Of a stretch of 37,698 nucleotides of DNA, positions 1 to 7,291 are shown one piece after another. Source of the DNA: a virus; IMG/VR virus record IMGVR_UViG_3300032797_000019, positions 1-37,698 of that record; one strand, given 5' to 3'. Numbering within the stretch: the stretch's first letter is position 1; every line of letters starts with the position of its first letter. A model generated the notes under the pieces. The model was not told where the DNA came from and searched no databases. It saw only the letters and a list, made by a program, of their open reading frames with translations. Made by a program: the position numbers and the translations under genes.

Positions 1-20
1 AGATAGGGAACGGCGTAGAT

Positions 21-161
21 GTTAACAGATGTTTCCTGATGTAAACAGATGTTGCCGTATTAACGTCCGTTAACAACTTCTGTTTTGTTTTTCTAGGCTT
101 GTAGTAGATGTTTAAACGCCTTTCCTTAATATGGACAACGCCTTGCTTAACATCTGTTAAC
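21..161. repeat. 13-bp inverted repeat GTTAACAGATGTT
   Basis: GTTAACAGATGTT at 21-33 is the exact reverse complement of AACATCTGTTAAC at 149-161. A near copy, GTAAACAGATGTT, lies at 41-53, and a further GTTAACATCT follows at 178-187. Iterated GTTAAC-based words at one end of a phage genome suggest protein-binding sites, but no partner can be named. Confidence 0.6.
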
Positions 162-245
162 AACGACGTTAAACGACGTTAACATCTATAAAGACTTGTT
201 AAGGGAAAGGCCCTAGGGTACTGGCCGTGGGTCGGCCCCACTCGA

Positions 246-338
246 AACTGTACATAGTATAGAGACACCCCTTTAACAAAGAAAAGACGTATTCTAGAGC
301 AGAAACAGATTTCTGATGTAGTGTAGCAACTGTACATA
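246..338. repeat. 11-bp direct repeat AACTGTACATA
   Basis: Exact copies at 246-256 and 328-338, spaced 82 bases apart, sit in the leader in front of the first rightward gene. They could be phage-specific promoter or regulator sites. A partial relative (TTGTACATT) occurs near 1512. No function is proven. Confidence 0.4.
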
Positions 339-362
339 AAACTGACATCGAAAGTAGGGGTA

Positions 363-704
363 ATGAAGTTGGGAGAGTCAGTTTTAGTGAAAGAAAGGAG
401 CTATAAAGTCTTTAGACTTTATAGAACAACATCAGGTATGGTGTATGGACAAGCAGTAGCTTTTAGCGATAAACCTACATTTCATATGGTTTTAGCAGCA
501 CGTTCTTTATTTAGATACCAAATGTACCTTTTAAAAGAACGAGGCATTTATAAAGATGGCCCTATAAGACTTGAAATTAGTTTACCAACAGATATATACC
601 ACTACTGGCACTTAATCTGTAAAGTAGACACAAGCGAATATTCTAAATGGGTGAGATGGAGTAAAGATTACTTTAAAAGGAAGGCTTGGAATGGATCAAG
701 ATAA
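363..704 (+). CDS. Hypothetical protein, first gene of the rightward operon
   Basis: A basic protein of 113 residues with many aromatic residues, which I do not recognise. There is no membrane segment, signal peptide or cysteine motif. The ATG follows a purine-rich GTAGGGG ribosome site. Its 3' end overlaps the next gene (terminase small subunit, from 691) by 14 bases, which suggests translational coupling. Position just ahead of the terminase genes hints at a packaging or early structural role, but this is only context. Confidence 0.75.
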   Translation: MKLGESVLVKERSYKVFRLYRTTSGMVYGQAVAFSDKPTFHMVLAARSLFRYQMYLLKERGIYKDGPIRLEISLPTDIYHYWHLICKVDTSEYSKWVRWSKDYFKRKAWNGSR

Positions 705-1182
705 GGCTCTTTCACAAGTAAAGTCAGATCAGCCTAAGCCTTTAACGCCAAAAAACAAGGCGTTTCTACAGCATTTGGCTGCTGGGCGTCCCACCCTAGA
801 GGCTTATTCGCTAGCGGGGTACAAGGGAGAGGCCCATGCCGCCTATCAATTACGTAGCGAGTTAAAGGCACATCTAGCAATATTGCTTGAGCAGGGCGGG
901 TTCTCTAGGGAGTCATTAGCAGCTGAAGTAAACAAGCTCAATGCCATCCCTCTTGATCCTTCTATTAAGAATGTCAATTTCAAGCAGAAACTAGACATCT
1001 TAAGGCTTATGGAAAAGGCTTTGCCCAAGCCTATTGAGAATCGTATTAATGTGAAGATCACTCCCTTTACCCTGGTAGGGATTCGAAAAGAGGCCCCTAA
1101 AGAAGAATTAAGGCAAGAGAGTGCGATAGATGCGGAGATCGTAGAGCCTGCCCCTAGAAGCGAGGGACAGGATGGCCTTTAA
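691..1182 (+). CDS. terS: Terminase small subunit
   Basis: A 163-residue protein predicted to recognise the packaging site on phage DNA and recruit the large subunit. Residues about 18-65 (LTPKNKAFLQHLAAGRPTLE onward) have the look of the helix-turn-helix N-terminal domain shared by phage small terminases, with the typical run 'K..FL..LAAG.PT.EAY..AGY'. The C-terminal third is charged and probably disordered. It overlaps the preceding gene by 14 bases and is followed after 3 bases by an HNH gene that separates it from the large subunit. Family call is by pattern; the neighbouring large subunit supports it strongly. Confidence 0.8.
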   Translation: MDQDKALSQVKSDQPKPLTPKNKAFLQHLAAGRPTLEAYSLAGYKGEAHAAYQLRSELKAHLAILLEQGGFSRESLAAEVNKLNAIPLDPSIKNVNFKQKLDILRLMEKALPKPIENRINVKITPFTLVGIRKEAPKEELRQESAIDAEIVEPAPRSEGQDGL

Positions 1183-1185
1183 AAT

Positions 1186-1449
1186 ATGAGTCATAGAAAA
1201 GAATACCTAGACTTTTCAGAGGATGATAAAAAAGAAGCATACCATCTTCAAACTGGTAGATGCGCTATTTGCCTTGATATTAAGCATATAGACGAACTTT
1301 ATATAGATCACGACCATGAGACAGACATGGTACGAGGTTTACTTTGCTGCAATTGTAATACAGGCATAGGTCAATTAAAGGATTCGCCTAGAATTTTAAA
1401 ACGTGCTATTTCATACTTAATTGTCAATGGTAAAACACGTCGTGAATAA
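1186..1449 (+). CDS. Endonuclease VII-like HNH (zinc) nuclease
   Basis: An 87-residue protein of the recombination endonuclease VII family, which cuts branched or site-specific DNA. It shows the zinc pairs C26-x2-C29 and C54-x2-C57, the catalytic DHDH core at 41-44, and the signature 'VRGLLCCNCNTGIG' at 49-62. T4 endonuclease VII is larger; this is the short free-standing form common in phages. It sits between the two terminase genes, a place where such genes are often mobile (homing) passengers, though a role in trimming packaged DNA is also possible. Its stop overlaps the start of the following mini-gene (TAATG). Confidence 0.85.
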   Translation: MSHRKEYLDFSEDDKKEAYHLQTGRCAICLDIKHIDELYIDHDHETDMVRGLLCCNCNTGIGQLKDSPRILKRAISYLIVNGKTRRE

Positions 1450-1562
1450 TGACTTGCCAGTGTCATCGGACTACCCCTGTGGTGCTGGTGTGGGACGAAC
1501 CGTTTGGACAGTTGTACATTTGTATCGTGTGTATGGGAACTGTAGAAAGGCATTATAGATGA
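1449..1562 (+). CDS. 37-residue cysteine-pair mini-protein
   Basis: A small open frame read directly from the sequence. Its ATG overlaps the stop of the HNH gene (TAATG), and its TGA overlaps the ATG of the large terminase gene (ATGA). Cysteines 3, 5, 25 and 28 (CxC and CxxC) could bind one zinc ion. The double overlap with both neighbours argues for a real, translationally coupled gene. The Shine-Dalgarno site is weak, however, and the frame could instead just be a coupling leader. No family is recognised. Confidence 0.5.
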   Translation: MTCQCHRTTPVVLVWDEPFGQLYICIVCMGTVERHYR

Positions 1563-2860
1563 ATATAACAGATTTTGTTCCTCATACCGGACAAAAGCTA
1601 GTCCTAGATAGTCCAAGGAGATATATTGCTACGATATCCGGTGTCCAAGGTGGCAAAACTACAGTGGGGGCCGTATGGTTCCTGCAAGAAATATACAAGG
1701 ACTTTGAAGCTGGAATAACGGGAGACTACCTAGTAGTAGCTCCGACTAATAAACTTCTCCAGCAATCGACCCTTGTTAAGTTCAAAGAGATGATACCTGG
1801 GGATTGGGGACAATACAGAGAGCAGAAGCAGGTGTATGAGTTAAAGTGGGGAAGTCGTATATTTGTCAGGTCTGCTGAGGACCCCAACTATCTAGAAGGC
1901 ATGACATTACGACGAGTGTGGGCTGACGAAGCTGGGCAGATGAAGGCTCAGGTTTGGATTATCCTACAAGCCAGGGTAGCGGTAAATAAGGGAAGAATCC
2001 TTATGACCTCTACACCCTATGCTCAAAACTGGTATTACAGAGACATATATAAAAATGCTGGTTGGTTGAACGGGGAACACCAACTGGAAAAAGACGAGGA
2101 CATCGAAGTAATCTCCTGGGGATCGACAGATAACCCTGCCTTCCCTAAAGATGAGATTGATAAGGCGAAAGCTAAGATGTCTCAGGCCCTCTATGAAAGA
2201 CGGTATTGCGGTATGTTTACGCAATTGGAAGGTCTAGTGTATCCGTTTAGCGAAACGGACATTGTTCAACCGTTCGATATTCCTGGAGATTGGAAGCATT
2301 TCGGTGGGATGGACTTCGGCAGATCAGAACCTACAGCCATCCTGGACATTGTTGAGGACCCCACTAGTCACATTTACTATGTTGCTTCTGAATACTACCG
2401 GAATAACGGCCTATTGAAGGACATGGCTGATTGGATATCTAACACTTCGATGGCGAGGGTGTTGGCTGATCCACAGTCCGCTCAGCTGATTGCTGAACTT
2501 AGACAGTATCATGGGTTGGGTCAAGTACAGCCAGCAGAGAATGAAATCAATTTAGGGATAGAACGTATCACTGCTCTATTAAAAGAGGGTAGATTAAAGG
2601 TATTTACTACCTGTAAGAACTTAATAGATGAATTTGGTACGTATCACTATCCTGCTCCAGACCCTGATAAGCAGCATCCAGACAAACCTGTGAGCAAAGA
2701 CGATCACGCTTTAGATGCATTACGTTATGCTTTTAGTAAGCCAGTAGAAGGACTTTTCTATAAACGACAGGAAGAAATTAAAAAGAAGCGGTCAAAGTAT
2801 GTGCCACTAGTTACAAGGTCTAGTTGGCATGCCACTCGTAATCCGCTTACAGGATACTAA
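1559..2860 (+). CDS. terL: Terminase large subunit (packaging ATPase/nuclease)
   Basis: The motor and nuclease that drives DNA into the prohead. The 433 residues are typical of the family. The Walker A motif is GVQGGKTT (28-35), Walker B is VWADEA (120-125), and the coupling motif STP is at 151-153. The C-terminal RNase H-like nuclease has acidic residues D252 (GGMDFGRSEP), D304 and the DDHALDALRY cluster (381-390). The ATG overlaps the stop of the upstream mini-gene and follows a GAAAGG ribosome site. The portal gene follows after 2 bases. Confidence 0.93.
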   Translation: MNITDFVPHTGQKLVLDSPRRYIATISGVQGGKTTVGAVWFLQEIYKDFEAGITGDYLVVAPTNKLLQQSTLVKFKEMIPGDWGQYREQKQVYELKWGSRIFVRSAEDPNYLEGMTLRRVWADEAGQMKAQVWIILQARVAVNKGRILMTSTPYAQNWYYRDIYKNAGWLNGEHQLEKDEDIEVISWGSTDNPAFPKDEIDKAKAKMSQALYERRYCGMFTQLEGLVYPFSETDIVQPFDIPGDWKHFGGMDFGRSEPTAILDIVEDPTSHIYYVASEYYRNNGLLKDMADWISNTSMARVLADPQSAQLIAELRQYHGLGQVQPAENEINLGIERITALLKEGRLKVFTTCKNLIDEFGTYHYPAPDPDKQHPDKPVSKDDHALDALRYAFSKPVEGLFYKRQEEIKKKRSKYVPLVTRSSWHATRNPLTGY

Positions 2861-2862
2861 TC

Positions 2863-4785
2863 ATGAACGATCAATATAAGAATCAGGAAGGCGAACAGCA
2901 ACTTCCTAATGTGCCTGATCGCTCTACAGAGCCTGATGACTCTGCTAGACCGATTCAGATACAGTACAATGATAAAGACCCCTTTACGGCCCAAGATGAA
3001 TTTGTGGGCCATTATATTGAGAAAGAGTTTACGAAGTGGGATAGCTGGCGCAAACCTTGGGAAAATCTTTGGAATGAATGTTATAAGCTCTATTTAAATA
3101 TATCAGAAATGATGAAAACGCCTACAAGGGCGCGTATCTTTATCCCTGCGGTATTCCAGGTAATTGAAGCTGCGGTGCCTAAGATTATGACTTTGATCTT
3201 TGGAGACACAGAGTTCTTTGATGTTGTGGCAGATGATCCTAAACGCCAAGGATTTGCAGACATTATAAAGAGACTTCTCAAATACCAACTTATGAAAGCC
3301 GACTTCTTTCTTAAGTTTATAGACTATACAAAGCAGCTTTTGATGTATGGCACATCTTACTTCTATGTGTATTGGAAGGTGGAACGAAAGTGGGTGCATA
3401 AGCGGACGCCTATTAGGGGCCCTAAAACATTTGGTGGATTCACAATCAGTAACAACGCTATCATTGGATGGAAAGAAGAAAAGGTATATGAAGTAACAGA
3501 ACGAAGGCCAGAGGTAGAAGTCCTTGATGTCCTTGATGTTTACCCTGATCCAGAAGCCAGATCAGAGAAAGATAGTAGAGCCATTTGGGTGAGAAGTTGG
3601 ATGGACCTATCAGAAGTCAAGGAATTGGGAGCGGGAAACTACCCTGTATTTGATCCGCAGAATGTGCTTCGAATTGAACATGGAACCAAAAATACTCTTT
3701 CGGAGAGTAGGCAAGTACGCAACTCTATGCGAGGTCTACAGACAGGTTATGTAGACTCAAATCAGGTTGAGTTGCTAACTAGGTGGGGGCTCTGTGATTT
3801 AGATGGTGATGGAATCCGTGAGGAAACCTTGATCGTCATTGCTAATAGGAAGTATCTTCTGAGGGCAATGCCTAATCCATTCGATCATCAGAAACGCCCT
3901 ATCTTAAAAAGTACTTTGTTCCCTGTGCCTTTGGAATGGTTTGGGATCGGACTTATAGAACCAATCATTCCTTTACAGCATGAACTTAATACAATTAGGC
4001 GACAACGTTTAGACAATGTTAACCTCATTCTTAATAGAATGTGGAAGGTTAATAGCTTTGCTGATATTGATATGGAAACGTTAGTGAGTAGTCCTAACGG
4101 TATCATCCTAACGGATGACATGAATGCAGTAGAAGCTTTAGAAACAGCAAATGTCACACAAGATGCGTATAATGAAGCTGCTTTAATTCAAAATGATATT
4201 GACTCTGCCACTACTCCTAAGTCTGTGCAAGGCACTCCTAACTCAGGAAGCCTTGGACGTACGGCTAAAGGAGCACAACTTATCATTGGACAAGCACTAG
4301 AAAAATTTGGAACTGCTACAAAGCTGGCTGAAGAAAGTGGCATCAAACGAATGTTACGGATGATGCATCAGTTAAATGAGCAGTTCATTGATAGCGAAGA
4401 AATGCTTAATGATCCTTCGGGATACGGTAAGTTGTTTACACAACTGGAGTTTCCAGTTACTCCTGAAATGATTCGTGCTGAGGTTAGTTTCCAGATGAAG
4501 GGTATCAGCGAGATGATTAATGCTGAAGCTAAGATTAATCAGATCGTTAGCTTCCAAGGTGTATATGGACCTGCATTAGCTCCTGAAAGTACTACAGCTT
4601 TAATGAAAAAGATGTGGAAACTTATGGGATTTGATCCTGATGAAGTCAATCTAGCAGCAGTGGCTCCGCTCCCTGAGCTTCGTGAAGCAGCAGGTGAGGG
4701 AGCAACAGATGCTAACGTGGCTCAGATCAAACAAAATGGACAGATGAATGCAGTTCCTGGAGTGGCCTCACAACCGAAAGGATAA
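2863..4785 (+). CDS. Portal protein (head-tail connector)
   Basis: A 640-residue protein placed directly after the large terminase, as portals are. It has the features of large podovirus portals: an acidic start, a helical region with 'YGTSYFYVYWKVE' (about 162-174), the segment 'LDVYPDPEARS' (about 225-235), and a long helical C-terminal barrel with 'NSGSLGRTAKG' (about 461-471). Twelve copies would form the ring through which DNA enters and leaves. A GGATACTAATC sequence precedes the ATG. The call rests on position and general pattern. Confidence 0.85.
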   Translation: MNDQYKNQEGEQQLPNVPDRSTEPDDSARPIQIQYNDKDPFTAQDEFVGHYIEKEFTKWDSWRKPWENLWNECYKLYLNISEMMKTPTRARIFIPAVFQVIEAAVPKIMTLIFGDTEFFDVVADDPKRQGFADIIKRLLKYQLMKADFFLKFIDYTKQLLMYGTSYFYVYWKVERKWVHKRTPIRGPKTFGGFTISNNAIIGWKEEKVYEVTERRPEVEVLDVLDVYPDPEARSEKDSRAIWVRSWMDLSEVKELGAGNYPVFDPQNVLRIEHGTKNTLSESRQVRNSMRGLQTGYVDSNQVELLTRWGLCDLDGDGIREETLIVIANRKYLLRAMPNPFDHQKRPILKSTLFPVPLEWFGIGLIEPIIPLQHELNTIRRQRLDNVNLILNRMWKVNSFADIDMETLVSSPNGIILTDDMNAVEALETANVTQDAYNEAALIQNDIDSATTPKSVQGTPNSGSLGRTAKGAQLIIGQALEKFGTATKLAEESGIKRMLRMMHQLNEQFIDSEEMLNDPSGYGKLFTQLEFPVTPEMIRAEVSFQMKGISEMINAEAKINQIVSFQGVYGPALAPESTTALMKKMWKLMGFDPDEVNLAAVAPLPELREAAGEGATDANVAQIKQNGQMNAVPGVASQPKG

Positions 4786-4789
4786 TTGG

Positions 4790-5095
4790 ATGGATGCCAA
4801 TACAAGAGCAAGATTGGAATCAGCAAAAGTAGATGCGTCAGTGATGCGAGAGTTTGTACAACATCCTGGCTACCAGATTTTAGTAAGAGAAATTCAAGCA
4901 CAGATTACTGACTCTAAAAGTAAATGGCTTGAAGCTCCTAACGCTGATGAAGCGGAGAAGATTCGATTGGCTGCAAAGCCGTGGGGTGATGTCCTCAACC
5001 TCATTAAAGCAATTATGATGCGCGGCATGAATGCCCAACGCACCGAAGCATACTTGGACTCCCAAGGGAGCAACCAAGAAAGAGAGGACAAATAA
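4790..5095 (+). CDS. Small hypothetical protein between portal and scaffold
   Basis: A helical, charged protein of 101 residues. I chose the ATG at 4790 rather than the in-frame ATG at 4748, because AAAGGATAA at 4778-4786 makes a ribosome site for 4790 and the upstream start would run far into the portal gene. The stop (5093-5095) is directly followed by the scaffold start. No domain is recognised; its position suggests a role in head assembly. Confidence 0.75.
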   Translation: MDANTRARLESAKVDASVMREFVQHPGYQILVREIQAQITDSKSKWLEAPNADEAEKIRLAAKPWGDVLNLIKAIMMRGMNAQRTEAYLDSQGSNQEREDK

Positions 5096-5096
5096 A

Positions 5097-5921
5097 ATGG
5101 ACAATACCCAAGCACCAGCAGCAGATGCTACAACTCTAGCGAGTAATGTGGTTCCTGCTCAGGATGCAGGCAATACGGCGTCAGGTACACCGAACAAAGA
5201 TGTAGCAGCTACCACACCAAAATCGGGAGTAGTTGACCAACCAGTTAAAGACACAGCCCCTGCTGTGGACTACGCTGCCGAGTATAAGAAACTTCAACGC
5301 GCTTATACGCAAGAGACTCAGAAGCGTTCCGCTCTTGAAAAGAGATGGGACACAATGGAAGCAAAGCTTGATGAACAGGCTAAGCATCTTGCAGATTTGC
5401 GGAAAGTACCTTATGATCGGGAGAAGTTTTTGGCTGAGTTTCAAGATAAAGGGCCAGAAGTCCTGAAACCCTATTGGGAACAGGATGTTAAATCGGTGAG
5501 AGATGAGTACAGTAAGCAGTTTGCGGAGCGTGACTCGCAGTTACGCACTCTACAAACTAGGATGGTAGTGAACGAAAGGCGTATGGATATTGAGAACTAT
5601 CCCGACTTTCGTAAACTTGAGCCTATTATTGGAGAGATGCTTGACGATCCCAACTGTCCTGTTGATTTCTCTAAGCCGATGGATCAAGTGATTGATGCCC
5701 TTTACCAATTGGCTCGACAAACAAGTAGCGCCGATGCGATTAAACAGGCTGAAGCTTCAGGCCGTAAACAAGCCGAAGCGAATCTCGTCAAAGAGTCTAA
5801 AGCGACTGTGACGGGTGGTGGTAAAGCTGCCAGTATTACGACTCCTGATCTTGGCAAGATGGACATGAAGCAGTTACGAGAATACTTCGTAAATGTTAAT
5901 GGCGTCATTGACCGAGACTAA
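5097..5921 (+). CDS. Capsid assembly scaffold protein
   Basis: A 274-residue, charged, low-complexity protein lying between portal and major capsid genes, where phage scaffolds are found. The N-terminal 60 residues are Ala/Thr/Pro-rich and likely disordered. Residues about 63-180 are predicted coiled coil ('EYKKLQRAYTQETQKRSALE' and onward). A small basic C-terminal part may contact the coat. The start at 5097 follows AGAGAGGACAAATAAA; an in-frame ATG at 5031 lies inside the previous gene and is rejected. The function is inferred from context and composition. Confidence 0.75.
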   Translation: MDNTQAPAADATTLASNVVPAQDAGNTASGTPNKDVAATTPKSGVVDQPVKDTAPAVDYAAEYKKLQRAYTQETQKRSALEKRWDTMEAKLDEQAKHLADLRKVPYDREKFLAEFQDKGPEVLKPYWEQDVKSVRDEYSKQFAERDSQLRTLQTRMVVNERRMDIENYPDFRKLEPIIGEMLDDPNCPVDFSKPMDQVIDALYQLARQTSSADAIKQAEASGRKQAEANLVKESKATVTGGGKAASITTPDLGKMDMKQLREYFVNVNGVIDRD

Positions 5922-5939
5922 GCGTAAACGAGACAAATA

Positions 5940-5957
5940 GCCCTGTAATTTCAGGGC
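5940..5957 (+). promoter_or_regulatory. Hairpin ahead of the capsid gene
   Basis: The 6-bp stem GCCCTG/CAGGGC encloses a 6-base loop and ends just before the AGG of the capsid ribosome site. There is no following T-run, so it is not a standard terminator. It may stabilise or process the capsid mRNA. Confidence 0.5.
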
Positions 5958-5969
5958 AGGTAATATACA

Positions 5970-6911
5970 ATGGCATTTCCTGATAGCCCGCAAGTCCCTG
6001 GGTCTGGAGTTGGCGTCCAAGTCGCTCCTGACTTTTATTATGATAAGCAGTTCTTGGACAGACTTGAACTTAACCTGATGTTCGATCAGCTTTGCGAGAA
6101 AAAGAAGCTGCCGAAGAACATGGGTGGTCAAGTTACCTGGACACGATATAATAACTTCGCTGCGAATGTTACTCCGCTTTCACCTGGAGTCATCCCCGCT
6201 GCGATTAATATGTCGGCTGCACAGATTAGTGCGATTCCCTTGCAGTATGGGGACTTCGTCACTCTGTCTGATGCGATTGAGTTGAAAGCGATTGATCCGA
6301 TTGTTGAATCGGCTAATGAACTTTTGGCTTATCGTGCGGCTCTGTCCATTGACACGCTCATTCGTAATCAACTTCATGGCAATTGCACTACGCAGTATGC
6401 GTCTGGTGCGGTTTCTGAGTCTGCGGTTACGGCTGTTGTGTCAGCGGCTGATGTTCGTAAGGCTGTTAAGACTTTAAAAGTGGTTGGCACGAAGCCGTTT
6501 GATGCGGACTTCCGTGGCTTGGTTCATACGGCTACTGCGTATGATCTTATGTCCGAAACTGGTGTGGGTGGATTCATCGACATCACGAAGTATACGGACA
6601 AGCAACCCCTGCTGAAGGGTGAACTTGGGAAACTGTGGGGCGTTCGCTTCATGGAATCTCCTAACGTTCAAACTGGCGTTAATGGTAGTGCGGCAACGAC
6701 TTATCGCAATTACATCGTTGGAAAAGGTGCAATGGGTATCGTTGACTTGGCTGGAAAACTGTCAGTTGAAACGTTCCGCAAGCCTCTTGGCTCTGCTGGA
6801 GCGGCTGATCCGATTAACCAGATCAGCACTGTTGGTCACAAATTCTGGATGGTGGCTAAAGTGTTGGATGCGAATCGGGCAGTTGAACTGATTGGGACTT
6901 CAGCGTACTAA
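5970..6911 (+). CDS. Major capsid protein, N4-gp56 family
   Basis: The shell protein, 313 residues, HK97-fold class. Recognised features of the N4-gp56 family are the N-terminal 'DFYYDKQFLDRLELNLMFDQ' segment, 'LPKNMGGQVTWTRY' (about 48-61), and 'IPLQYGDFVTLSDAIELKAI' (about 90-109). A C-terminal region carries 'YIVGKGAMGIVDLAG'. Codon choice and spacing differ slightly from neighbours, as expected for a highly expressed gene. Hairpins lie on both sides (5940-5957 and 6923-6952), which may set its mRNA apart from the rest of the operon. Start chosen at the ATG after CAGGGCAGG. Confidence 0.92.
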   Translation: MAFPDSPQVPGSGVGVQVAPDFYYDKQFLDRLELNLMFDQLCEKKKLPKNMGGQVTWTRYNNFAANVTPLSPGVIPAAINMSAAQISAIPLQYGDFVTLSDAIELKAIDPIVESANELLAYRAALSIDTLIRNQLHGNCTTQYASGAVSESAVTAVVSAADVRKAVKTLKVVGTKPFDADFRGLVHTATAYDLMSETGVGGFIDITKYTDKQPLLKGELGKLWGVRFMESPNVQTGVNGSAATTYRNYIVGKGAMGIVDLAGKLSVETFRKPLGSAGAADPINQISTVGHKFWMVAKVLDANRAVELIGTSAY

Positions 6912-6922
6912 TTAAATCCTAC

Positions 6923-6952
6923 CCCACTGGGGGGAGCAATCCCCCTGGTGGG
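6923..6952 (+). promoter_or_regulatory. Strong GC-rich hairpin behind the capsid gene
   Basis: A 13-bp stem (including two G-T pairs) closed by a GCAA tetraloop of the stable GNRA type, 11 bases after the capsid stop. No T-tract follows. It could be a partial terminator or a processing/3' protecting structure that raises capsid expression relative to downstream genes. Confidence 0.7.
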
Positions 6953-6975
6953 AATAGGTAGAAAAGGATAATCAA

Positions 6976-7263
6976 ATGCCTAAATTGCCGATAGATCAAT
7001 TTAAAGGACTTGAACTAAAACCTGGAGATAAAGTCATGCTTACTGTGGCTTCTATTGGAAATGGAGAAGTTCAATTCGAATATGTGGATGCGAAAGATCG
7101 ACCATTGGCTAAAGCAGTTGATTATATTAAACCAGTGAAACAACCTGACAAGCCTATTGTGGATGAGAAAGAGGCTGAAAAAATGTCAGTAAAAGATTTG
7201 CGAGATAGGATGCCTGTAGTGGATGAAGATGGAGAAGCAGATAAGAGTAAGGAAGTAGAATAA
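6976..7263 (+). CDS. Small hypothetical virion-region protein
   Basis: A 95-residue acidic protein. Residues 1-55 look beta-rich ('LELKPGDKVMLTVASIGNG'). The tail is very acidic and probably disordered ('MPVVDEDGEADKSKEVE'). It follows the capsid gene and its hairpin and has an AAAAGGATAATCAA ribosome site. A capsid-accessory or decoration role is possible from position; no family is recognised. Confidence 0.7.
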   Translation: MPKLPIDQFKGLELKPGDKVMLTVASIGNGEVQFEYVDAKDRPLAKAVDYIKPVKQPDKPIVDEKEAEKMSVKDLRDRMPVVDEDGEADKSKEVE

Positions 7264-7291
7264 CGACTAGGGCTGTATAAAGGAGACTAAA

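Larger units (their letters stand above)
1..362. other. Non-coding left end, rich in short repeats
   Basis: No plausible gene is seen in these 362 bases. The stretch holds a 13-bp exact inverted repeat (21-33 and 149-161), a variant copy at 41-53, a tandem AACGACGTT pair (162-170 and 172-180), and an 11-bp direct repeat AACTGTACATA (246-256 and 328-338). The last copy ends 24 bases before the first gene. The region probably carries the promoter for the rightward operon or terminus-associated sites. I see no clear -35/-10 pair, so that is inference. Confidence 0.6.

Noticed and set aside
230-345. A sigma-70 promoter ahead of the first gene
   Set aside because: TACATA and TAGTAT stretches lack a matching -35 at a proper distance, so no promoter is claimed.
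846-1061. Minus-strand frames inside the terminase, portal and tail genes
   Set aside because: They are shadows of the real + strand genes, with no ribosome sites and no recognisable features.
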